Assembly (NCBI GenBank): GCA_963169055.1
Contig: CAUJFU010000450.1
Span: 1-33,331, forward strand
Length of the DNA: 33,331 nt
Source: Myxococcota bacterium
GTDB taxonomy: Bacteria; Myxococcota_C; UBA6777
Direction of reading: 5' to 3'
Position numbers and translations under genes: made by a program. Under the pieces are notes generated by a model. It was not told the DNA's origin. It was given only the letters and a program-made list of their open reading frames with translations, and ran no database searches. Shown piece by piece: positions 22,677-30,483 of the stretch. The stretch's first letter is position 1. Each line of letters opens with the position of its first letter.

Positions 22677-23846
22677 TTATTTCAACACCTCTGTGTCGAT
22701 CCGCTTTAACTGATAGCCCTGCAAGTTTTCAAACCCCCCGTCCATCCGCGCCCCACGCAAACGAAAACGCACACCACACCCCTCCGCCTCAAACACAAAC
22801 GGAAGATGAGGACGCCGAAAAAACAGACTCGGCCTGCGTTGTTGCGCATCGACTTCCCAACGAAAACGATACCGCAACGCGCTCGGTGTATCGGGGACAA
22901 ATCCACATTGCTTCCAGATGCCTTCGTTCCAATCCTCGGTCCGTTGGTCTTTTTGCACACACGCAGTCACCTGCTTTTGCGTCCACGCACCATCCACAAG
23001 CCGAAACATCACCCGCTCCACACCGATCCGCGCCTCCAATGCGTACAAAAACCGACCAAGATTCCGCAGGACTTCGCGTTGAATGCTCGGATCGACGCGG
23101 CTCCATCGCGCCCAAGAATCCGAAGAAACCAAGTCTCGCTGAGGTTCGATGTGCCGAAGAAAGAACAACCAATTCATCCGTAGGTCTTGGTGTTCCGTCA
23201 AGATTAAACTCTCTTTGATGTGCAAAGAATGAGACAACCCTGCATACTTTTCCCCCGCCCACTGAAACACAGCGGATTCTTCGGCCTGTCGACTGGCTGG
23301 CCCCAACCAACGCTGATAGCGGCGGAATAGCGCTTGAGTGTGGGCTTTCGTTCGCGTTTGACAACTCGTCGAGATCTTCTGCAAACCCCAAGAACCAAAG
23401 AAAAACCGATGATGACAAGGGTAGGGCCCTTGGTTATCTTCATAAAGAAAGATCTGCGGCCCGCTTTTTTCAAGCGATGAAAACAACCGCTGCAAGCGCA
23501 TACATGGGCCGATCAGCCATTGCTTACAAAGCACTTCTTGGACGCGAGCGGGCGAATCGCCTGTCCACAAACCACGCAAGATCTGCACACGCAGCGGAGC
23601 CTTCCATACCGAAACAGGCGGCTTTTCGCGCACCAAAGTCGGCTGGCATCCCACCCCAAAACAAAGCAGGCCCACCCCCACGAAAGCACCGAACCAACGG
23701 AGTCTTCGAAACAAAAGCGCCACCAAGCCACGCAAAGAACCTGCACTCCCCCCCACAAGAGCGCTCCCTCGAAATCCCCCATCTTCCGCCCTCATCTTCC
23801 GCTGCCCACGCCTCACCGCGCCGCTTTGCGTTGTGGTGTCTCTCAT
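22677..23846 (-). CDS. Lipoprotein of unknown function
   Basis: About 389 residues. ATG 23846 is preferred because GGGAGAG lies 6 bases upstream, within the first palindromic repeat; ATG 23795 is the alternative. A hydrophobic segment ends in LLCFGVGC, giving a probable lipidated cysteine at residue 67 from this start; the long N-terminal extension suggests that the true start may be further in. The mature part contains several His/Trp/Arg-rich segments, such as GPYPCHHRFFFGSWGLQ and LHIKESLILTEHQDLRMNW, that hint at a globular domain. No family was recognised. It is downstream of gpmI and convergent with the T3SS cluster. Confidence 0.65.
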   Translation of the reverse strand: MRDTTTQSGAVRRGQRKMRAEDGGFRGSALVGGSAGSLRGLVALLFRRLRWFGAFVGVGLLCFGVGCQPTLVREKPPVSVWKAPLRVQILRGLWTGDSPARVQEVLCKQWLIGPCMRLQRLFSSLEKSGPQIFLYEDNQGPYPCHHRFFFGSWGLQKISTSCQTRTKAHTQALFRRYQRWLGPASRQAEESAVFQWAGEKYAGLSHSLHIKESLILTEHQDLRMNWLFFLRHIEPQRDLVSSDSWARWSRVDPSIQREVLRNLGRFLYALEARIGVERVMFRLVDGAWTQKQVTACVQKDQRTEDWNEGIWKQCGFVPDTPSALRYRFRWEVDAQQRRPSLFFRRPHLPFVFEAEGCGVRFRLRGARMDGGFENLQGYQLKRIDTEVLK

Positions 23847-23849
23847 CCG

Positions 23850-23982
23850 TACTCTCCCGATCTCGCCGTGTGTTCTCACACGCACGTTCCCGATCTCACT
23901 GTATGTTCCCACACGCATGTTCCCGATCTCATCGCGTGTTCCGACACGCGATCTCCTGCTCTTACCGTGTGTTCCAACAAAA
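23850..23982. repeat. 33-bp palindromic tandem repeat, about four copies
   Basis: The motif TCCCGATCTC (degenerate in the last copy) recurs with a 33-base period: CCCGA starts at 23856, 23889 and 23922, and a diverged copy is near 23955. Each period also holds an inverted repeat, for example CGTGTG-TTCT-CACACG in unit 1 and the perfect CGCGTGT-TCCG-ACACGCG in unit 3. The array fills the space between the gpmI stop and the preferred start of the lipoprotein gene, so it probably lies in their common transcript. Both strands stay open across it because 33 is divisible by three. Confidence 0.85.
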
Positions 23983-23988
23983 ACCTGC

Positions 23989-25638
23989 TCAATCTTCCCG
24001 CCGTTTGACCAAAGCAGGCGCATATCCATCGGGGGCTACGAAGCCCAAAAACGCCAGAATCGTCGCTGCAACATTCGCTAAACCCGCACCGTCGATCTGC
24101 ACAAGATCATAATTCGCCGCACCAACGGGATCAAAGATGTAGAACGGAACGGGATTGAGTGTGTGGCTGGTCTTTCGCTCGGGCTTACCGTCCGCTGTGT
24201 AGGCGATCTTGCCCTTCTTGTCGTGCGCAAACATCTCGTCCGCGTTCCCATGATCCGCCGTCACAAACGCGACACCGCCCGCCGCTTTCACCGCCTCCAA
24301 GATCCGACCCACGCACAAATCCACCGCTTCCACCGCGATCACCGCAGCCTCCAAAGACCCCGTGTGACCGACCATATCGCCGTTTGGCAGATTGGCACGC
24401 AAAAATCGATGCCGACCCGCCATGATCTCCTCGATCAGACGATCTGTGATCTCGGCTGCTTTCATCCAAGGCCGTTGCTCAAAAGGCACCCGATCACTCG
24501 GGATCTCCACATAGGTCTCGTGTTCTTCCGAAAACTTGCCTGTGCGGTTTCCGTTCCAAAAGTACGTGACGTGGCCGAACTTTTGCGTTTCGCTGATCGC
24601 AAACTGCCGCACACCGCTACGCACCAGATACTCGCTCACGGTCTCGCGGATCGCGGGTGGCTCGACAAGATAACGCATCGGGATACCCAGATCTCCATCG
24701 TACTGCATCATCCCTGCAAAAAACACTTGAGGGCGTGGCCCCCGCGCAAACTTCGTGAAATCTTGCTCTTCAAAGGCGCGGCATAACTCCATCGCCCGAT
24801 CACCTCGAAAGTTAAAGATCAAAAACACATCCCCATCACGCACAGGCCCCACAGCTTGGCCATCTTCGACGATCACAAACGGATCAAGATACTGATCGTT
24901 GTTGATCCCCCTCGATCGGCTCGCCTCGATCGCTGACCGCGCCGTCGGATAGTGCGGGCCTTCCCCCAAGATGTGCGTCTTCCAACCGCGCTCCACCATC
25001 GGCCAATCCGCTTCGTACCGATCCATCGTGATCACCATCCGCCCCCCTCCCGAAGCGATCCGATAATCCCGTCCCTGCGATGTGATCTCGCTCAATACCC
25101 CCTCCAAACGCTCCACATACACCAACGCCGAATCTGCCGAAACGTCGCGGCCATCCAACAAGATATGCACCCGCACCCGTGGCACACCCGCAGCCGAAGC
25201 CCGCCGCAACATCTCGTACAAGTGCTGCTCGTGGCTGTGCACGTTCCCGTCCGACAACAAACCCAACAGATGCAATGTCCCACCCGATCTCGCCCGATCC
25301 ATCGCCTCTTTCCACACAACTCCCTCAAACAAACGACCCGACGCGATCGCCTCCTGCACCAGCCGCGCTCCCTGCGCAAACACTCGCCCCGCCCCAAGAG
25401 CGTTATGCCCCACCTCCGAATTGCCCATGTCTTCGTCGCTTGGCATCCCCACCGCCAAACCATGCGCACGCAACGTCGTCCACTTCCCACACGCCAACTG
25501 ATCCAGATGCGGTGTGCGTGCCAACATCACCGCATTCCCCTCATCTTGCGGCCCGATCGCCACACCATCCATCACCAGCAACACCACAGGCCCTTGCGTC
25601 AGCGGCCCTCGCTCATGCTTTTTCAACGCCTCAACCAT
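23989..25638 (-). CDS. gpmI: 2,3-bisphosphoglycerate-independent phosphoglycerate mutase
   Basis: A 549-residue enzyme interconverting 3- and 2-phosphoglycerate in glycolysis and gluconeogenesis, with a phosphoserine intermediate and two Mn ions. AAGGAG precedes ATG 25638. Metal and catalytic motifs are intact: VMDGVAIG (D24), the nucleophile S74 in MGNSEVGH, SDGNVHSHEQHL, HILLDGRDV, NFRGDRA, NGDMVGHTG and VTADHGNADEM. It is about 35 residues longer than typical GpmI (about 510-515), part of this as an N-terminal extension before the first strand. It stands at the head of its transcript, with a lipoprotein gene behind the repeat array. Confidence 0.97.
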   Translation of the reverse strand: MVEALKKHERGPLTQGPVVLLVMDGVAIGPQDEGNAVMLARTPHLDQLACGKWTTLRAHGLAVGMPSDEDMGNSEVGHNALGAGRVFAQGARLVQEAIASGRLFEGVVWKEAMDRARSGGTLHLLGLLSDGNVHSHEQHLYEMLRRASAAGVPRVRVHILLDGRDVSADSALVYVERLEGVLSEITSQGRDYRIASGGGRMVITMDRYEADWPMVERGWKTHILGEGPHYPTARSAIEASRSRGINNDQYLDPFVIVEDGQAVGPVRDGDVFLIFNFRGDRAMELCRAFEEQDFTKFARGPRPQVFFAGMMQYDGDLGIPMRYLVEPPAIRETVSEYLVRSGVRQFAISETQKFGHVTYFWNGNRTGKFSEEHETYVEIPSDRVPFEQRPWMKAAEITDRLIEEIMAGRHRFLRANLPNGDMVGHTGSLEAAVIAVEAVDLCVGRILEAVKAAGGVAFVTADHGNADEMFAHDKKGKIAYTADGKPERKTSHTLNPVPFYIFDPVGAANYDLVQIDGAGLANVAATILAFLGFVAPDGYAPALVKRRED

Positions 25639-25775
25639 CTCGTCACTCCTTTTGTGCGCTCCTTGTCAAAAAGATCATTTTGCGCTTTAGATCTCGGTTG
25701 ATTGACAAAAAAACCGCAGGTTTCACGACCTCGCAGGGCCGTCGTTTTTGGATATGTACCCTTGTGTACTCTACT

Positions 25776-25798
25776 GGCTTCTTGCTTAGACAGAAGCC
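25776..25798. promoter_or_regulatory. Small inverted repeat before the HEAT-repeat gene
   Basis: GGCTTCT (25776-25782) and AGAAGCC (25792-25798) form a 7-bp stem with a 9-base loop in the divergent gap between gpmI and the HEAT-repeat gene (25639-25836). It could be an operator or a leader hairpin; no convincing promoter pair was found around it. Confidence 0.3.
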
Positions 25799-25836
25799 CA
25801 CTCCCATCACAGGCCACCGCGCAGAAAAGGCAGAAG

Positions 25837-26700
25837 ATGTCCACAAAACCCATCGAACAAGATCCGCAGTACCAAAATCTTCTCGAAAAGCTCGCGCAAC
25901 TTGATCCCTCCTTTGATCCGCAGCTTCAACCCAACCGCTATTTACAAAACCAACGCTCCTCCGAACAAGAACTGATCGCCAACCTCCAACACAACGATCC
26001 GTTGATGCGTGCGGATACTGCTGAGCTTTTGGGACAACGACAAGTCAAAGCTGCACTCAAACCTCTTAAAGAACTCGCCGAAAAAGATCCTGATGGCTCT
26101 GTCCGACAAGCTGCTTCGGTCGCCGTGATCCGCATCGGAGGTGATCCTCTTCTCGCAGAGATCGCCAAAAATCTCCGACACGAAGATCCCGAAGTCGTCG
26201 CACACGCCGCCGTCACCCTCGGAAAAGTCGGCGATCCCAAGATCGTCCCCAACTTGCTCGCCGCCTTCCAAACCGAAGAGCCACTCGTCGGCTCCGCCAT
26301 CGCTTGGGCGCTCGGAAGGATTGGTGATCCCCGTGCGATCTCTTGGCTCGCTGCGGCGCTCGAAAACGGCTTTGTCCCCGCCAACGCCGCCGAAGCCCTC
26401 GGACGCATCGGCGATATCGAAGCCATCCCCATCCTCGCTCGCACCCTCCAACATCCCAACGATGATGCACGCGCCTACGCCGCACGCGCCCTCGGCTTGA
26501 TGAAAGAACCTCCCGGACTCAAAGGCATCCGCGCCCAAACTTGGCTCCAACGCAAAGAAGAAATGATCGAAGCCCTTCGTCAAGCCCTCGAAGAAGACCC
26601 TTCCCGAAAAGTCCGCATCTTCGCATCCATCGCATTGTTTGAACTCGGTGTCAAACAAGCCGGAAAACACTTCCTCCAACTCCTCAAAGACAACCCCTAA
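25837..26700 (+). CDS. HEAT-repeat (PBS lyase-type) protein
   Basis: A 287-residue protein. ATG 25837 is preferred, with AAAGG 7 bases upstream; the frame is open 135 bases further left, but that part has no good ribosome site. At least five short alpha-helical repeats of the PBS-lyase/HEAT type run from about residue 45 to 220, each with the pattern AAxALGxIGDPxAI: for example AHAAVTLGKVGDPKIVPNLL, AIAWALGRIGDPRAISWL and NAAEALGRIGDIEAIPIL. A longer C-terminal repeat follows. Such solenoids mediate protein contacts. Nothing here supports an enzymatic role. It resembles the C-terminal half of the MurG fusion only in general fold. Confidence 0.85.
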   Translation: MSTKPIEQDPQYQNLLEKLAQLDPSFDPQLQPNRYLQNQRSSEQELIANLQHNDPLMRADTAELLGQRQVKAALKPLKELAEKDPDGSVRQAASVAVIRIGGDPLLAEIAKNLRHEDPEVVAHAAVTLGKVGDPKIVPNLLAAFQTEEPLVGSAIAWALGRIGDPRAISWLAAALENGFVPANAAEALGRIGDIEAIPILARTLQHPNDDARAYAARALGLMKEPPGLKGIRAQTWLQRKEEMIEALRQALEEDPSRKVRIFASIALFELGVKQAGKHFLQLLKDNP

Positions 26701-26775
26701 CCCACACCTCCCGCCCCTCCTACACCTCCCGCCCTCTCGCCCACCGTCCTCTCGCCCACTGCCAACTCTCCCCAT
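26701..26775. other. C/T-rich convergent spacer with short direct repeats
   Basis: The gap between the HEAT-repeat gene and xseB contains ACCTCCCGCCC twice and CTCTCGCCCAC-like segments twice, on a strand with almost no G. It is a plausible Rho-dependent termination region for the rightward gene. No hairpin terminator was seen for either gene. Confidence 0.25.
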
Positions 26776-26795
26776 AAATATCCCCCGACACATCA

Positions 26796-27149
26796 TCAAA
26801 AATCCCTATTATCCGATGCCTCAGACGATTCATCATCGTCGTCATCGTCATCTTCGTCATCTTCCTGTTTTTGAGCGCCTTGTTGCTGAGCCAAATGCCC
26901 CGTTCCACCGGCCTCTTGCGAAGAAGAATCGATCCAAGGCTCACGCTGCCAAACCCCACTCTGTCCATCCCGTAGCAATTGACGGATATCTTGCTCTGCT
27001 TGATCCAAACGCTGCCCCCCCTCTCGACACAACACAACCCCCCGCTCAAACAAACGCAGCGATTCCTCAAGGCTATGATCCCCCTGCTCCAAACGCTCCA
27101 CCAACGACTCCAACTCCACAAACAACGCTTCCAAACTTTGCGCCTTCAC
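26796..27149 (-). CDS. xseB: Exodeoxyribonuclease VII small subunit with an acidic tail
   Basis: A 117-residue protein. GTG 27149 is chosen because AGGAG sits 6 bases upstream and the family starts at once (MKAQSLEALFVELESL). Residues about 4-65 match XseB: LVERLEQGDHSLEESLRLFE, then RGVVLCREGGQRLDQAEQ. XseB binds XseA to make ExoVII, a single-strand nuclease in repair and recombination. Typical XseB is about 80 residues; this one adds a tail with Gln-rich and then Asp/Glu-rich runs (EDDEDDDDDDDES). An in-frame ATG further upstream (27221) is possible but lacks a ribosome site. No xseA is adjacent in the window. Confidence 0.88.
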   Translation of the reverse strand: MKAQSLEALFVELESLVERLEQGDHSLEESLRLFERGVVLCREGGQRLDQAEQDIRQLLRDGQSGVWQREPWIDSSSQEAGGTGHLAQQQGAQKQEDDEDDDDDDDESSEASDNRDF

Positions 27150-27398
27150 TCCCAACTCCTGCTCTCCAAACGCGCTCGCACAACTTCCGCAGTCGTGGAT
27201 CACGCAGACACCCTTGAACATCCAAAGGCCCGATCACATCATCCCATACATGCGCCTTCTTGCCTGATAAGGCAATCTGCACGCCCCCCCCAAACGAGGC
27301 CGCACTCCCTCAGGCCAAGAACGCACCCCGATCATCGGCAGTTTGCCTACATGATCCCTCCTCCAAAGGGCTGCGGCCCACATCGTGGAAGGTTTGCT

Positions 27399-29699
27399 GT
27401 GCAAAAAAACACACCCTCTCCATCCCATTCAGCCCGTTTATCCGTTGCTTCTGCGCTTCTCCTTCTGTTCTCTCTCCGCCTGCTGCTCGCTTGCGAAACC
27501 ACCCCAACGCGAAACCACCCCTCCCCCCTCTCTCTCCAACCCGAAGAAAAAATCTTCCGATTCCAAGGCCCCGGACACCTCGACCTCCAAGCCGATCAAA
27601 ACCCCGCCCTCGTCTACCGCTTCGATATCTCCGTCACCCAAGCCGGACTCTACGCCTTTGAGACACACGGGAAGCTCGATACACTTTGCGCCCTCGTCCA
27701 CATCACCCCCACCGAAGAACGCACCCTCTCCGTCAACGACATCGGCGGCACAAACGAAAATTGCAAACTGATCTGGGCCTTACCCAGCGGAACTCACATC
27801 TTCAAAGTCCGCGCCGATGGGGTCGGCCCTTTCCGCGTCCAACTGGATCGCGTCGGTTGGCAAAAACAAGTCAACGTCACCCTCCGTTCGGGCGGAACCA
27901 CCGCAGGCCACATCGAAGGTATCTTCGATCGACACCGCTTCCGCTTTCGCCTCCCCGCTCCTCGGATGATCCAACTCCAAGCCTCCGGTGAAAGCAACCT
28001 CCAGTGCATCCTCCAAAAAACAGGGGCCTCTTGGCGATACGACCCCTCCTTCCGCCAACCTTACGGCTCCTGCGTCCTCGGCCGCCTGCTTGAGCCGGGC
28101 GAGTACCTCTTTGATCTTCGAAGCGATCAACCCAATACGCCTTATAAAATCACCTATCAAAAAGTTCGCATGAGTCCCCTCCAAGCCGGGCAGATCCACG
28201 AAGGCTTCCTCCGCGAAGAAACCTTTGATATCTATCAAGTCGACCTCCCAAAAGACCGATACCACCGCATCCAAAGCCACGGCGCTCTCTCCATCCGATG
28301 CACCCTCGAAGATGAACCCGGGCACGTAATCGCTGCCTCTCACACTCCCGATGCCCCGTGCCTGATCGAAGGCTCCTTCCCCCCAAAACGCTACCTCTTG
28401 CGCGTACGCACCGACAAACCCGCCCAACAAGGACGCTACCAGATCAGTTTCGAGCAACTCCCCTTCGCCTCCCTCCCCACCCACTCACAACGCGAGATCC
28501 TCCCTCCCTTCCACGAAGCCCTTCAGATCTACCAGATCCACATCCAAACACCTCAACTCTACCACTTCTCGATCAACAAACGCTCTGCACATTGCGTACT
28601 ATCCGACCAAGTCGGACAAAAACCACCGATCATGGATCTCTCTGAGTCCGATCGATGCGCCTTTTTTGCAGAACTCGAAACAGGCCGCTACTTCCTCAAA
28701 GTTTACCCCCTCGAACGCGAAGAACAACCTTACCAGCTCTCCGTCGCTCCCTATCAACCCGCATCAAGCAACCAACTCGAAGACCGAAAACCCCGATTGA
28801 TCGGCCCTGTCGAACCCGGACACAACAGCGTCTTTTTGGTTCACGTCCACAAACCACAAACCGTCGTCCTTGAAACCCACGGCTCCCTTGACACCGTCTG
28901 CGAACTCTACCGCGCAGAACTCCCGATCGACAAACAAACTCCCATCGATCGCAACGATGACAAAGGCTCCGCCCACCGTTTTAATTGCCAGATCAGTCGC
29001 TTTCTCATGCCCGGACAATACAAACTTCGCGTGCGTGTCCAAAGCCAAAAAGGCGGTCGCTTCTGGGTGCAGCGGCGCACCCTCACCGTCCCCCAGATCC
29101 GCATCGGACAACCGATCTCCGCCGTATTCAAAGACAAACGCAAGCCCCACCGTTACCTCCTCCCTCTCCCCCAACCCACCATCCTTGCCCTTCGCACCGA
29201 AAGCGGCATCGACACCGTATGCGATCTGCTCAACAACGATGGCGAACACGTCGCCAAAGACGACGACAGCGGCACCGACCAAAACTGCATGCTCACACAG
29301 ATCCTCCCCGCAGGCTTCTATTCCCTCCAAGTCTCCGTCCACCGCGAGGTCGGACCCTACCGCCTCTTTGCAGATACGCTCCCCTCACCACCCCTCCAAC
29401 CCAATACCATCCTCGACGGTGCCTTTTATCCACCCTACCGAACCAACTACTACACCCTCCAACTCCCCAAAGGTGGGCAGTTTACGATGCGCACCTACGG
29501 AAACCAAGACACCCTTTGCGCCCTCTTGAATCCGCAAGGCAAACTCCTCGCCAAAAACGATGACCGCCCCCACAACGACAAAAATTGCCAGATCACCGAA
29601 GTCCTCGCCGCAGGAACTTATTACCTCCAAATCCGCCTCCACAACAACGTCAAACCCGAAGGCAATATGCCCTTTCGCGTCGGCCTCACTTCCCCCTAA
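27399..29699 (+). CDS. Large lipoprotein with seven Cys-pair beta-domain repeats
   Basis: A 766-residue protein. GTG 27399 has GGAAGG 6 bases upstream; ATG 27351 is the alternative. A signal sequence ends in LLLAC (C32), so it is lipidated. The mature part is seven tandem domains of about 90-110 residues. Each carries a pattern like LxTxGxxDTLCxL, a loop, a second Cys (often as NC) and LPxGxYxLxVR. Good examples are ESGIDTVCDLLNNDGEHVAK with QNCMLTQILPAG, and GNQDTLCALLNPQGKLLAK with KNCQITEVLAAG. This resembles bacterial pre-peptidase (PPC-type) beta-sandwiches, with a conserved Cys pair in each that is probably a disulfide. Some loops (DDDSGTDQN, NDDRPHNDKN) look calcium-binding. A surface adhesin or structural role is inference. 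Confidence 0.85.
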   Translation: MQKNTPSPSHSARLSVASALLLLFSLRLLLACETTPTRNHPSPLSLQPEEKIFRFQGPGHLDLQADQNPALVYRFDISVTQAGLYAFETHGKLDTLCALVHITPTEERTLSVNDIGGTNENCKLIWALPSGTHIFKVRADGVGPFRVQLDRVGWQKQVNVTLRSGGTTAGHIEGIFDRHRFRFRLPAPRMIQLQASGESNLQCILQKTGASWRYDPSFRQPYGSCVLGRLLEPGEYLFDLRSDQPNTPYKITYQKVRMSPLQAGQIHEGFLREETFDIYQVDLPKDRYHRIQSHGALSIRCTLEDEPGHVIAASHTPDAPCLIEGSFPPKRYLLRVRTDKPAQQGRYQISFEQLPFASLPTHSQREILPPFHEALQIYQIHIQTPQLYHFSINKRSAHCVLSDQVGQKPPIMDLSESDRCAFFAELETGRYFLKVYPLEREEQPYQLSVAPYQPASSNQLEDRKPRLIGPVEPGHNSVFLVHVHKPQTVVLETHGSLDTVCELYRAELPIDKQTPIDRNDDKGSAHRFNCQISRFLMPGQYKLRVRVQSQKGGRFWVQRRTLTVPQIRIGQPISAVFKDKRKPHRYLLPLPQPTILALRTESGIDTVCDLLNNDGEHVAKDDDSGTDQNCMLTQILPAGFYSLQVSVHREVGPYRLFADTLPSPPLQPNTILDGAFYPPYRTNYYTLQLPKGGQFTMRTYGNQDTLCALLNPQGKLLAKNDDRPHNDKNCQITEVLAAGTYYLQIRLHNNVKPEGNMPFRVGLTSP

Positions 29700-29910
29700 A
29701 CACTCCGCGCTCTTTTGCTAGACAAATCCCCTCTTCCAGATTATCTTGCGCCCACCTTGGGCGTACCACAGCGATCTTCCCAAAAAGCACACAACGCTCT
29801 TGTGTCCACGCTTTGGCAAAGATAAGCTACAGTTTGTTTGCATACCCATGCACACCCTTGCAATCGCGCATCCCGCACAAGGTTCCGTCCCACCCAGAGA
29901 AGGAACGATC

Positions 29911-30363
29911 ATGAGCCTCGCAGATCTCGGGAAAAAATTGTTTGAAGCGGCACACCTCCGCACAAAAAACCTCTGGTCCGAGATCGGCAAAGACCTGCGC
30001 GATTCCTCCCTTCAATGGGACAAGATCCGCCAAGAGTTCTTGTCCCAAGGCAGCCAGTTTGTTCACGACCTCGAACGCGAACTGCGAACGTGGATCATCG
30101 AAGAAGGCCGAAGACAGGGCGTTAGTTGGTCCTATGCCCTCGGACGTGACCCACGCATCGAAGAATCCTATCGCTTGCTTGACCTCCCCTACGGCTCCGA
30201 TATGAACAACGTCAAACACCGCTTCCGTGAACTTCTCAAACTCCATCACCCCGATCGCTATATGGCTGATCCCAAAAAATATCAACTCGCAACACGAACT
30301 TCACAAACCCTTACAGAAGCCTACCACCATATCCAAAAGGCTTTCGATGAAGGGCGAATCTAA
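29911..30363 (+). CDS. J-domain (DnaJ-like) co-chaperone protein
   Basis: A 150-residue protein. ATG 29911 has GAAGGAA upstream. The J domain is C-terminal (about 85-148), with YRLLDLPYGSDMNNVKHRFR, the HPD motif at 113-115 and TLTEAYHHIQKAF. The N-terminal 80 residues form charged helices of unknown role. J domains stimulate the ATPase of a DnaK-type partner; no dnaK is nearby. The DUF4388-type gene follows after 120 bases on the same strand. DnaJ-type zinc fingers and substrate domains are missing, so it is not DnaJ itself. Confidence 0.88.
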   Translation: MSLADLGKKLFEAAHLRTKNLWSEIGKDLRDSSLQWDKIRQEFLSQGSQFVHDLERELRTWIIEEGRRQGVSWSYALGRDPRIEESYRLLDLPYGSDMNNVKHRFRELLKLHHPDRYMADPKKYQLATRTSQTLTEAYHHIQKAFDEGRI

Positions 30364-30483
30364 ACACTCCCCGCTGAGACAGGGCACCGCGCTACACCCA
30401 GCACACCGCGCCACACACGCAAGATGCCCCAAGCCCCAGCACCGCACAGTATCCAAAGACGTCAGAGGAGGCGGCAGAAGATC

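Noticed and set aside
23850..23982. The palindromic repeats as a CRISPR array
   Set aside because: The period is 33 with no variable spacers of usual length, the repeats diverge along the array, and no cas gene is nearby.
27780..28484. Minus-strand open frame within the seven-repeat lipoprotein
   Set aside because: It follows the periodic composition of the real gene on the other strand and has no ribosome site.
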